Positions 1 through 9,225 of a stretch of 64,000 bases of DNA are shown here, piece after piece. The DNA comes from Didymella arachidicola. Taxonomy: Eukaryota > Ascomycota > Dothideomycetes > Pleosporales > Didymellaceae. A program made the position numbers and the translations under genes. The notes under the pieces are model-generated. The model saw only the letters and a program-made list of their open reading frames with translations. It did not search any database and was not told the origin of the DNA. The first letter of the stretch is position 1. Each line of letters opens with the position of its first letter. Location: positions 930,001 through 994,000 of the forward strand of contig CM049985.1 in NCBI GenBank assembly GCA_016630955.3, read 5' to 3'.

Positions 1-150
1 GCTCATCGAAAGTGCTGTGGATTCGCTGGGCCACTTCTACTCGATCGTACGTATGCCCCGCAATATCAAGGAGTTTTTCGAGGCCGTCGATAATCAGCAG
101 TCGGTGGGTACCAACAGTACGCTCCTTTGTATGCGCGTCAAAGTGCTTTA
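1..150 (+). other. Edge-truncated open frame running into transposon A
   Basis: The frame starting at base 2 is open to a stop near 148-150. Its first 29 or so codons (L-I-E-S-A-V-D-S-L-G-H-F-Y and onward) do not match the transposase that follows on the other strand, so bases 1 to about 88 look like different, possibly protein-coding DNA into which transposon A is broken. From about base 89 the sequence is transposon A read backwards. The product is not recognised and the frame may be chance. Confidence 0.2.
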
Positions 151-1011
151 ACCACTTAAAACCAAGCTTATTAGCAGTCTAGCCGTTACTAGAGACTCCA
201 ATAACCCAATCCTGGGGCAGGTCTTCCTCCTTGTACCAGCCAGAGAGGTGGTGGCGTGCCTTGAAGATAATGAAGGGCGGGATGGCCCATCCTTTGGCAT
301 TGATGCCCTGTATAACCGTTACCCATTCCTGGTTGCCTGGCTAGACGGCCTTTGGCCTTCCTCGTCTCTCTGAAGCTGTAACGACTGCTTCTGTAGATAT
401 CTGGCCCATCATAAAGCCTGTCTTATCAAAGTTATGCACGTCGTCATCTGGGATGCCATACTTGGCTTTGACATTGGCTACCAGGTTGAACTAGCCCTGC
501 ACAACCCCAGAATCCTCACAGAGGGCTCTTTTGTAGTCGTACTTGCGATTGAACTTCGTTTTGAGCTCTAGTTGACGCTTAACAAAAGTACTGGGCCAGT
601 TTGTGCCAACAGGGCCCAGATTGCGCTCAGCGCGCAGAGAATTGGCCATAGCAGCCACATCTGCAAGCCGAGGGCCAAATCCTCGCTCGTCTAGCTCAAG
701 TATGTGATCAACAATCACCTGCTCCTCCAGATTGTCCAGCCCTCGTGAGTTGGGCATAGTATCGCCTCGTGAAGGTCGTCCAGCGCGTCGTGTGCTTAGT
801 GTACTCTGAGGCACCTTGTAGATAGCTGCAGCGCGTCGCTGTGAGAGATTCGCGTCTTATTTAAGAGCTTAAAGCGCAAGCTAGATTTGAGTTTCCTTTA
901 ACGCGTTAATAATAGGTTGTTGTTGAGGCATTGGTGTAGAGAGGGTACTTTGGTAGGGTCTTGGCAAAAGTGATCAGCTCGCCCGTTGATCAGCTCGCCC
1001 GTGGGGTACGT
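89..1011 (-). mobile_element. Transposon A: truncated Fot/pogo-type element
   Basis: The 5' half of a Fot1/pogo-like DNA transposon reads leftward. Its terminal repeat lies at about 950-1011 and ends ACGT next to a TA at 1012-1013, the usual target duplication for this superfamily. Two 16-17 bp units containing GGGCGAGCTGATCA are visible in the repeat. The left end is missing: homology to the sister copies stops near base 89, just after the codons for the second catalytic Asp. The element is clearly dead. Confidence 0.8.
95..931 (-). pseudogene. Transposase A remnant (DDE_1, RIP-like stops)
   Basis: The start codon is at 931-929. The reading frame contains the helix-turn-helix region with RRAAAIY, a CENP-B/Tc5-like DNA-binding region and YDYKRALCED, all shared with the intact copy at 3505-5157. 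In the first 35 codons three glutamine codons have become stops: CAG to TAG once and CAA to TAA twice, with CTC to CTT changes between them. All are C-to-T on the coding strand and the stops are at CpA, the RIP pattern. The longest open piece is 491-814. The C-terminal half, including the third catalytic Asp and the zinc knuckle, is absent. Confidence 0.8.
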
Positions 1012-1013
1012 TA

Positions 1014-1090
1014 CCTTTTAAATTTTAGAAACAGCTTCTTTATATACTTGCAGCTCTGCTATACAAAAATTAGAATTTAACACCTAGTAC
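1014..1090. repeat. AT-rich repeat fragment between transposons A and B
   Basis: This 77 bp spacer separates the two flanking TA sites. Its reverse complement resembles the interior of the MITE at 60410-60843 (shared GAGCTGCAAGTATATAAAGA), and its forward strand resembles 63640-63720 with mostly C/T changes. It is probably a leftover of the same AT-rich MITE family. Confidence 0.6.
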
Positions 1091-1092
1091 TA

Positions 1093-2941
1093 ATGTACAA
1101 CACAGGCGAGTGGACCACACGGGCGAGTGGACCACTTTTGCCAAGACCCCACCAAAACCACCCACGTTATGGCCCAGAACACCACAAATTGGCCCTGCAC
1201 GAGACAAAACAAGCCGTAATATTACTCAGAGACCTCTTCTGCTCTATTCTTGCACGTTTGCGCGTTGTGCCCACTCTTTCTGCACTGTCCACAGCGTCGT
1301 TGAGATGGTTCACCTCCGTCACCACGCACCTGCTTCTTCTTCTTCTTTCCATTACTACGCGCGCCAAACTCTGACAGGGCAGTTAACCGCTGGCTCTCTT
1401 CAACCGTGAGGCTTCCCTCTGTCTAGATATGCCTTCTTTTGCGCGATGTACGTTCTGTAGCAGCTACTAGAGCTGCGTGAAGCGCAGCGTTCTCCTGTTG
1501 TGCTAAAGCCAGCTTGTGCGCAACAATTGCTGCCCCCTTTAAGACCTTCTCAAACGCTTCAACTATAGAGGTAGGTAAGCTGTCTATGTGCCTCTGAATC
1601 CTCTTCTTTACAAGCGTTAATTGCGACCTAAATTCTAGGGTATTGCTTGGGGTTTGCGACTGCCAGAGCGGGCTGTTTTGGGGAAGTGGTGGCGATAGGG
1701 TGCGCAGCTTCACATTCAGGGTCAATATGACGCGATCTGGGGCAAACGGAACCAATCTGGCCCCTCAGAACCCTCCTTGAATGTTGCTAGAGATTATGGC
1801 TTTATTGTAAGCTGCTATAAAGCATAGGAGGAACTCCTGCTTTGTGATGTAGTTGATCCGGTTATGTATGAGCCGATTGACCTCATCCCCGTACGCCTTC
1901 TTCAGAGGGCCAAAACAAGCCACATTAAGTGGCTGCAGGAGGTGCGATGAGTGCGCAGGCATGCATAGACCTATAATATTGTTGTCCTTGCAGTATTGCT
2001 TGAATTCTTTAGAGTCATGGCTCTTGTGGACGTCAATAATCAGCAAACGGTAGGTGCCAACAGTACGCGTCTTTGTATGCTTGTCAAAGTGCTTTAACCA
2101 GTCAAAACCAAGCTCATTGGTAGTCCAGCCGTTCTCAGAGACAGCAACAGTCCAATCCTGGGGCAGGTTATCGTCTTTGTACCAGTTGGACTGGTGGCGG
2201 CGGGCTTTGAAGATAATGTAGGGCGGAATGGCCCACCCTGTGGCATTGATGCCCTGGATGACCGTTACCCACTCGCGATTGCCTGGCTGGACTGCCTTTG
2301 CCCGTCCACAGTTCTCTGAAGCTGTAACGACTGCTCCAGAGCTTATCTGGCCCATCATGAAGCCTGTCTCATCGAAGTTGTACGTGTCGTTGTCCTGGAT
2401 GCCATACTTGGCTTTGATGTTGGCTACAAGGTTAAACCAGCCCTGTATGACCTCAGGATCTTCGCAGAGGGCTCTCTTGTAGTTGTACTTGCGATTGAAG
2501 ACCACTTTGAGCTCCTCCTGACGAGAAACAAACGTGCTGGCCCAGTTTGAGCCAACAGGGGCCAAACCGCGCTCTTTCCGCAGAGAATTGGCGATATCAG
2601 TCACATCTGCGAGCCGGGGAGGCCGTCCTTGCTTGGACAGCTCAAGTATATGCGTAACAATCACCTGCTCCTCAGTATTGGTCAGATTCCGTGAATTGGC
2701 CATAGTATCAATGCGTGAAGGTCGTCCGGCGCGTCGTCGGTGTAGTGTACTTCGAGAGACGCTGTAGATATCTGCAGCGCGTCGCTCTGAGAGTTTTGCG
2801 TCTTGTTTAAGAGCTTGGAGCGCAAGCTGTATCTGACGCTCTTTTGACGCGTTAAACTGTGCTTGTTGGAGTGGCATTGGTGTGAAGGGGTGGTTTTGGT
2901 GGGGTCTTGGCAAAAGTGGTCTACTCGCCCGTGTTGTACGT
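1093..2941 (-). mobile_element. Transposon B: complete-length Fot/pogo-type element
   Basis: This 1,849 bp element is flanked by TA at 1091-1092 and 2942-2943. The left terminal repeat carries two copies of a 17 bp unit with GGCGAGTGGACCAC; the right one carries only one unit (GGCGAGTAGACCAC). Both continue into TTTTGCCAAGACCCCACC. The first bases at the left are ATGTAC where the family has ACGTAC, a C-to-T change. It encodes a leftward transposase with premature stops, so it is non-autonomous now. Confidence 0.88.
1222..2877 (-). pseudogene. Transposase B (DDE_1) with two stops and a lost catalytic Asp
   Basis: I chose the start at 2877 because it matches the sister copies; an upstream ATG at 2913 lies inside the terminal repeat. 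The frame is open to about 1758, where the CGA arginine codon of GGFRGAG is TGA; it reopens and is stopped again at 1423-1425 by TAG in place of CAG. The first Asp (NFDETGF) and second (IIDVH) remain, but the third motif reads LQPLNVACF where intact relatives have LQPLDVGCF, so the third catalytic Asp is Asn. The second motif has also lost its Gly (DVHKSH for DGHxSH). The decayed C-terminal zinc knuckle ends near 1222. Confidence 0.85.
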
Positions 2942-2943
2942 TA

Positions 2944-3424
2944 TACTAAGAGACCTTTAGATTAGCGCAATAGTTAGCTGAGCTTTAGCATTGGTCTGCT
3001 TAAGTGTATCCTCGTAGATTGGCAGTAGCTTGTTACGATCCTTATGCACAGGAACGGCACAGCAATAAGTAAACCACCAACCAGACCACGGACTCACCAG
3101 GCCGGAGTAGAGGAACGACCACACGGCCCCGTCACGTGACTGCTCGTCAACGAGCACCAAAGCTACTCTCATTAGACTAACTCTAGTCGCTCGTCAACGA
3201 GCATCCCCTACTGTCAAGGATATAGCACGTAGGAACACAAACCTTATGGTTTGTGTTCAACTTCAGTTAATCAGTTACTTATTGGAATCTTAACCCTCAA
3301 TACTACAGCCAGTTAATCCTGTCGCCAGCTACTGAACCCACCATTGCTATATTAGACTTTGTCTAGACGCAACACCGTACTATTCCAGAACCCGTGCTCA
3401 TTCCGCGAGAACCAACTAGAACTA
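2944..3424. repeat. Spacer with inverted repeats; possible LTR-like remnant
   Basis: No gene is seen between transposon B and the intact transposon. The spacer has a near-palindrome GCTCGTCAACGAGC twice (about 3141 and 3190), a strong hairpin at 3233-3258, and TAGACTTTGTCTA near 3351; similar short hairpins (GGACTTCGTCC, TGACTTTGTC) lie just beyond the next element at about 5301 and 5360. This looks like degraded repeat DNA, possibly LTR-derived, split by the 3425-5288 insertion. The class is not certain. Confidence 0.35.
3233..3258. repeat. Perfect 11 bp stem hairpin
   Basis: GAACACAAACC and its exact reverse complement are separated by TTAT. It is isolated from any gene. A terminator, an LTR end or transposon debris are all possible; nothing else in the sequence decides between them. 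Confidence 0.5.
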
Positions 3425-5288
3425 ACGTACATGTACAACGAGCGGACCGGTCAACGAGCGGGCCACTTTTGCCAAGACCACACCAAAACTCCCTCCCTAC
3501 ACTAATGCCTCCACAACAAGTACAGTTTAACGCGTCAAACGAGCGTCAGATACAGCTTGCGCTCCAAGCTCTCAAACAAGACGCGAATCTCTCAGAGCGA
3601 CGCGCTGCAGCTATCTACAGCGTCTCTCGAACTACACTACACCAACGACGCGCTGGACGACCTTCACGCGTTAATATTATGGCCAACTTACGGAATCTAA
3701 CCAGCGCTGAGGAGCAGGTGATTGTTATGCGCATACTTGAGCTGGTTACGCGAGGAGAGTCCCCCCGGCTTGAATTTGTGGCTGATATGGCCAATTCTCT
3801 GCTGAAAGAGCGCAGTTTGGCCCCTGTTGGCCCAAGGTGGGCCAGCAGGTTTGTTTCGCGTCAGGAGGAGCTCAAAACAGTTTTTAATCGCAAGTATGAC
3901 TACAAGCGAGCCCTCTGCGAGGACCCTGAGGTTATACAGGGCTGGTTCAACCTTGTAGCTACTACCAAAGTCAAGTATGGCATCCAGGACAACGACACGT
4001 ACAACTTTGACGAGACAGGCTTCATGATGGGCCAGATATCCACCGGAGTTGTTGTAACAGATGCAGAGAAACTAGGACGAGCAAAGCAGGTCCAGCCAGG
4101 CAACCGGGAGTGGGTAACAGTCATTGAGGGCATTAATGCCACAGGATGGGCTATTCCACCCTACATCATCTTCAAAGCCCGCCAACACCAGTCCAGCTGG
4201 TACAAGGACAACAACCTGCCCCAAGATTGGAGTATTGCCATCTCTGAGAACGGCTGGACTACCAATGAGCTTGGTTTTGACTGGTTGAAGCACTTTGACA
4301 GGTATACAAAGGCGCGCACTGTTGGCAGCCACCGGTTGCTGATTATTGACGGTCATGGGAGCCACAACACTCCAGAATTCACGCAATACTGCAAGGATCA
4401 GAAGATTGTGATCCTATGCATGCCTCCGCACTCATCGCACCTCCTTCAGCCACTTGATGTGGGTTGTTTTGGCCCTCTGAAGAAGGCGTACGGGGTTGAG
4501 GTTAATGAGCTTATGCGCAACCGGATCAACCACATTACAAAGCAGGAGTTCCTCCCATGCTTTGTAGCGGCTCACAAGAAAGCTATTACCCCTAGCAACA
4601 TTCAAGGAGGGTTCCGAGGGGCCGGATTGGCTCCCTTTGCCCCAGATCGCGTCATATTGGCCCTGGATGTGAAGCTGCGCACCCCATCGCCACCACTCCC
4701 CCAAAACAGCCCGCTCTGGCAGTCGCAAACCCCAAGCAATACCCTGGAATTTGGGTCGCAATCAACGCTTGTGAAGAAGAGGATTCAGACGCATGTTAAT
4801 AGCTCACCAACCTCTATAGTTGAAGCGTTTGAGAAGGTCTCAAAGGGGGCAGCAATTATTGCGCACAAGCTGGTTTTGGCACAACAGGAGATTACTGAGC
4901 TTCGAGCGGCTAATAAGGCCGCCACGCGACGTAAATCGCACAAAAGAAAGCGTATTCAAGCTAAGGGAAGCCTTGCGGTTGAAGAGGGCCAGCGGATAGC
5001 TGCTCTGCAGGAGTTTAGCGCGCGTAGTGATGGTAAGAAGGCAAAGAAGCAGGTTCGGGCTGAAGGAGGTGAACCATCCCAACGACGCTGTGGACGGTGC
5101 GGAGAGAGTGGGCACAACGCGCGAACGTGCAAGAATGCTGTAGAAGAGGTCTCTTAGTAATATTACAGCTTGTTTTGCCTTATGCAGCGCCAGTTTGTAG
5201 TGTTTTGGGCCATAATAGGGGGAGTTTTGGTGTGGTCTTGGCAAAAGTGGCCCGCTCGTTGACCGGTCCGCTCGTTGTACATGTACGT
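3425..5288 (+). mobile_element. Intact Fot/pogo-type transposon
   Basis: This 1,864 bp element has TA on both sides (3423-3424, 5289-5290) and perfect terminal inverted repeats of about 69 bp (3425-3493 and 5220-5288), starting ACGTACATGTACAACGAGCG. Each repeat holds two units with an ACGAGCGG core. It carries one uninterrupted transposase gene with all three catalytic Asp residues. It is the best candidate in this window for an autonomous or recently active DNA transposon. Confidence 0.93.
3505..5157 (+). CDS. Fot1/pogo-like transposase (DD35D) with C-terminal zinc knuckle
   Basis: A 550-residue transposase that would cut and rejoin the ends of its own element. The ATG at 3505 is preferred over one at 3394, which lies outside the transposon; sister copies start at the same place. 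Order of parts: N-terminal helix-turn-helix (about residues 10-50), Tc5/CENP-B-type DNA-binding region (about 60-125), DDE_1 catalytic domain with Asp169 (NFDETGF), Asp282 (IIDGHGSH) and Asp318 (LQPLDVGCF), giving 35 residues between the last two. The C-terminal third is basic and ends in a CCHC zinc knuckle, C-X2-C-X4-H-X4-C, at residues 529-542. No frameshift or stop is seen. Confidence 0.93.
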   Translation: MPPQQVQFNASNERQIQLALQALKQDANLSERRAAAIYSVSRTTLHQRRAGRPSRVNIMANLRNLTSAEEQVIVMRILELVTRGESPRLEFVADMANSLLKERSLAPVGPRWASRFVSRQEELKTVFNRKYDYKRALCEDPEVIQGWFNLVATTKVKYGIQDNDTYNFDETGFMMGQISTGVVVTDAEKLGRAKQVQPGNREWVTVIEGINATGWAIPPYIIFKARQHQSSWYKDNNLPQDWSIAISENGWTTNELGFDWLKHFDRYTKARTVGSHRLLIIDGHGSHNTPEFTQYCKDQKIVILCMPPHSSHLLQPLDVGCFGPLKKAYGVEVNELMRNRINHITKQEFLPCFVAAHKKAITPSNIQGGFRGAGLAPFAPDRVILALDVKLRTPSPPLPQNSPLWQSQTPSNTLEFGSQSTLVKKRIQTHVNSSPTSIVEAFEKVSKGAAIIAHKLVLAQQEITELRAANKAATRRKSHKRKRIQAKGSLAVEEGQRIAALQEFSARSDGKKAKKQVRAEGGEPSQRRCGRCGESGHNARTCKNAVEEVS

Positions 5289-5291
5289 TAG

Positions 5292-5775
5292 TACAATATT
5301 GGACTTCGTCCAGGTACGACTTCAACATAGCTCAATTACGAAATAGTATAATTCAAGACATTGACTTTGTCCGACAGCCTTTCTACGACCTAATGATAAT
5401 TAGGATCTTCGCGTGCTGTCATAATTAGCAGAGATATCACTGGTCCAAGGGTCAAGGACCGGAAAGGCGCGGCTCACAAGCAAAATGGTCGAAGAGAAGG
5501 AAGCAGGGGCGATAACGGCCCCGCCGCATCCGCGCGTCCGTGCGTTTGAGCAACTTCCAACGGCGTGGTGACGTCACCTTCTTCTGCTATCACGACTGAC
5601 TCGTCCACATCAAGATTCTCAAATGTCAATTTACTGCTATAAGACTCTCCATGGGGCCTCTCTTTCGCGCGATAATGTCATGGCTGGTCACCGCACGAGG
5701 TTAGGCCATGCTCTGTGTGTTCCTTCAAGACCCCCACAGGATCCCGTGTGACCCTGCAGTTTTTTGACAGATATC
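5292..5775. other. Intergenic, no gene seen
   Basis: The left part has the same AT-rich, hairpin-bearing character as the spacer before the transposon; the right part is GC-richer single-copy-looking DNA. No supported coding region. Confidence 0.5.
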
Positions 5776-6164
5776 CTCAGGGCCTGTTTACTTTCGAATC
5801 GGCGGCCGATTTCTGTGTTCTCGTATAGCGTGGATTTGACGCCAAAATCAGTCAGGGGTACCAATGCTATATACTTAGCAACTGGAAATCGGTAATCAGA
5901 GGGGTGTTTACTTTCACTCCTAACTCCTCTAGGAGGGTCACGTGCAGCAAAAACGGCAGATTTGTATAAGAGAAAAACAGCGCACCGATCAACCTTTCCT
6001 CTTCCAGTAGCCAAGAGGCTAATTCAGCCTTATTTGTTAGCGTAGGGCCTTCTCTTCACAGAAAACGGCGCGAAAGTAAACAAGATGAAGTTTACCGTTT
6101 TCTTTTTTTGCAATTCTTCCGTCTTCTGAACAATCCGCCGATTCGAAAGTAAACATGCCCTCAG
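5776..6164. mobile_element. Tourist-like (PIF/Harbinger) MITE
   Basis: A 389 bp sequence bounded by 30 bp inverted repeats (5776-5805, 6135-6164) that match except at two positions. The ends read GGGCCTGTTTACTTTCGAAT and GGGCATGTTTACTTTCGAAT. The GGGCCTGTTT start resembles PIF/Harbinger (Tourist) termini, and TCA occurs directly outside both GGGC ends, compatible with a 3 bp target duplication. It has internal degenerate copies of GTTTACTTTC and no transposase. The leftward open frame at 5688-6014 is a by-product. Confidence 0.7.
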
Positions 6165-6672
6165 TCTGAAAGTACGCAATCTTTAATGTCCGAATCGGTG
6201 TGGCTTGGAGAAATCCAGGAATTGATTCTTGGAATTCAGTTACCGGAGATCGCAGTGACAGGCTTCTGGCTCTTTGCCGGGGTAATCTCCATACTCGGTC
6301 TCACACCCCAGCTCAGCCAACGTCTTATCAGATGCAAGTTTGGTGGCCCGGACAATCTTTTTTAAGGTTCGGAACTGCGGATGCTTTAATTTCGTACATA
6401 GTAGAAGTGCAAACAGCGGACAATAATGACACCCTGCACTCACTAATATAGTGATCAGCCGTAATGAATGCCGAAGCGAGATTCTCGGCCAGCAATATGC
6501 ATCTGTTAATCTACGACATCCGTGGCATTGGGTCTTTGAAGCCCAAATAAAAAGCGGATGCCCTCTTTCGAGAATCTGATGTTCAGCAGCCTTCGTATCA
6601 ACCGGCACCTTCCTTTTTTCCAGCTACGCGCCAGTCCTTGTCATCACGCTTCAAACAGCGTCCAATAGGAAC
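6165..6672. other. Upstream region of the FAD oxidase gene
   Basis: No supported gene. It should contain the promoter of the gene starting at 6673, but I see no diagnostic element. Confidence 0.4.
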
Positions 6673-8326
6673 ATGAAGAATTTCGTTCTTCTGGCAGTCC
6701 TTGTGGCTGTTGTCGCTGGTCATAGCCCGTTCGAGGTGGCAGATTTTAACGTCACTAAAGCACTCCTTCACAATGGTGTGGACATCTCAGCAATTCCTGA
6801 TCTGGCACCGCTTGTTGATAGAACATCGACTAGTGGATGTTCTGCTGCTGTAAGTCGCAATTACTGACACGCACAAGCCATATAACATGCTAATGAGATT
6901 GCAGTGCCAATCTCTCGAGCGCATTTTTGGAAGCAACAAACTTGAAAGTCAACCAGAATCGGCCTACACATCCTTCGTCCAGTCGTACTGGTCGGCTCAG
7001 CAGCGTGAGATTTCACCTCACTGTGTCTTCAAGCCTAGCCATGCACTCGATGTATCGACTGCGATCTTAATTTCACGTCTAACCCAATGTCCTTTCGCGG
7101 CGAAAAGCGGTGGCCACTCCGCCGTGCCTGGTGGTTCGAACATTGAGGGTGGCATTACCATCAGCTTCGAGAATATGACGAAGATAACTCTTGCCGCTGA
7201 CAAGAAGACCGCCTCGTTCCAGCCAGGACATACATGGGTCGACATATATACCGCCTTGGAGAAGAGCAATACCACCGTCATTGGTGGTCGTGTGTCCGAT
7301 GTCGGTGTCGGTGGTCTGACACTTGGTGGTGGTATCTCATACCTCTCCTCTGAGTACGGTCTCGCGTGTGACAACGTACTGAGCTATGAGGTCGTCACAG
7401 CCTCCGGTATCATCATCAACGTTAGCCAGACTTCGTATCCGGACCTCTACTGGGCCCTGCGTGGCGGTGGTAACAACTTTGGTATCGTCACACAGTTCAA
7501 TGTCCGGGCTGTTCCCCAAGGTCTGATGTGGGGGGGTATGCGAATATACACAGAGCAAGCTTTTCCCGCCCTTATCAAGGCTTACATCAACCTCGGCAAG
7601 AGCGCGAGAAAAGACGGCAAGTCGCACCAGATTCTCTCGTTTGCTTTCAGTGGCATTTCTGTTGCCACTGTCGAGCTGGAGTACGCCGAACCGACCCCCA
7701 ACGCAACCGTGCTCTCCGAGTACAACGCTATTGCTGGCGCCATTTCAGATGGAACTGGTGTCAAGAGCATCGCGAACCTCACTTCTGCGCTTGCGGGCCC
7801 AGCGAGTGGCTCTGGCTTACGGCAAGCATACTGGACATGGACCGCGAAGCTCGACGAGGACCTCGCAGTCACCATTAAAGACATTTACTTCAAAGAAGTA
7901 AATGCTATAACCGACGCCGCCAATTTGACCGTCTCGATCTCCTTCCAAGTAATCACTGAGCCCATTCTTGAGAAGATGACAGCCCGCGGCGGTAATCCGC
8001 TTGGCCTGTCTGCCGCAGATGGACCGATCATGAACCTCCTCGTGGCACTCAGGTGGAGTAACACAGCAGATGACACCCGCCTCAATAAGTTCGCAGCTAC
8101 GGTCAAGGATCGCGCCGTCACTGCTGCGAAAGCAGCGGGTAAGCACGTAGACTACTTATATATGAACTACGCCAGCCCGTGGCAAGACCCTATTGCAGGA
8201 TACGGTGCTGCAAACAAGGCAAAATTGCAGCAGATCAGCAAGAAATACGATCCAGCGGGTGTTTTTCAGAAGTTGCAGCCGGGATACTTCAAGTTGGGTG
8301 GTGCGCCTAAGTCAGGTTCACCGTGA
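6673..8326 (+). CDS. Secreted BBE-like FAD-linked oxidoreductase
   Basis: Two exons, 6673-6849 and 6905-8326, joined by a 55 bp intron (GTAAGT...GCAG, with CTAAT as a likely branch site) give 532 residues. The first 17 residues form a hydrophobic signal peptide (MKNFVLLAVLVAVVAGH). The FAD_binding_4 fold follows, with AKSGGHS around the His that carries FAD in this family, then GVGGLTLGGG. The Cys used for a second flavin link in bicovalent members is replaced (GRVSDVGVGG), so a single covalent link is likely. The C-terminal BBE segment (NYASPW...YGAANKAKLQQISKKYDP) is complete. Such enzymes oxidise sugars or secondary metabolites outside the cell; the substrate cannot be told. Confidence 0.9.
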
Positions 8327-9225
8327 GTAAGTTTCATAGCCAGTGGGCCTTCACGGCGTACACTCGGCGACCAATAGATTATCAAGCATATTCGCCTAAT
8401 ATACTGTCTGACTCGATCTTACAACTCGCTTCTAGCAGACTCCCCGTCGGTCACAAAAATGTTCGTCTCCCACAGCTGCTTGCGGCTTGATGGGTTGCAA
8501 CTGTGAGCTCGTTATCAAACTATGATGCATATCTGAATGTCCATTCGAACTGCTCCGGTTGCACTGACCACTCTCTCGGCTTCTATGACCTTACTCTGCA
8601 TTTGATCAAGTATTGAAACTAGTCTAGCTCAAGCATAGCTGGGTTAACGTGCTCCGGATCGTGCAGAATTGCATCGCATCATTCGCTTCCCAATCCGAGC
8701 AGATGCCAGCATTGAGGTTGAAGGGAGTTCAGTTACTCCATGACCCGAGAAGCGACATCTGCAGAAATACTGTACCATTATGGGACCTTTCGGTGGTATA
8801 GTTGATTCTGTTGTACGCTTCAGGAAGGCGAGTGTCAAATTGCAGCATCTCTACTCGTTGGAAGACACTTGTTCATGTTGCCCTAATAAGGTTCCAAACT
8901 TAAATCACTCTTTGGGACATATCGAAGACGAGACTTTGCACAAGGATTTCAGGGAGAGAGAAATAGCGCATTTGAAAGAGTGGTGACAGTCCGTACGCCT
9001 CTTCTTCCGCGCCGCTCATTCCATTCGCGAAGAAGACAATTGTCGAAGAACAGAGCTGGAGATTCAAGACATGGTGTCGCAAGTGGACCAACGAACTGGA
9101 GTTGGAAACAGCACCCGCGACGTGAAAAGATCAGAACAGCGTATCATTTCGTATACCGAAAGCTGTATCGCTAGACGAGGAGAGTGTATGGATGTGCTCA
9201 AAAGTACTGCAATGGCTCGTGAGAG
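8327..9225. other. Intergenic, no gene seen
   Basis: Only short open frames without recognisable features or supporting splice structure. Holds the 3' flanks of the convergent oxidase and SDR genes. Confidence 0.4.

Noticed and set aside
1110..1409. Open frames antisense to transposases (here and at 3900-4761, 25237-25560 and many others)
   Set aside because: They mirror the transposase coding strand and recur in each copy only because the sense protein is conserved; no independent motif.
2944..3424. Complete LTR retrotransposon or solo LTR
   Set aside because: Hairpins and palindromes are present, but I cannot define TG...CA ends, a target duplication or any gag-pol sequence.
5688..6014. 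108-residue leftward frame
   Set aside because: Mostly inside the MITE and made of its inverted-repeat sequence.
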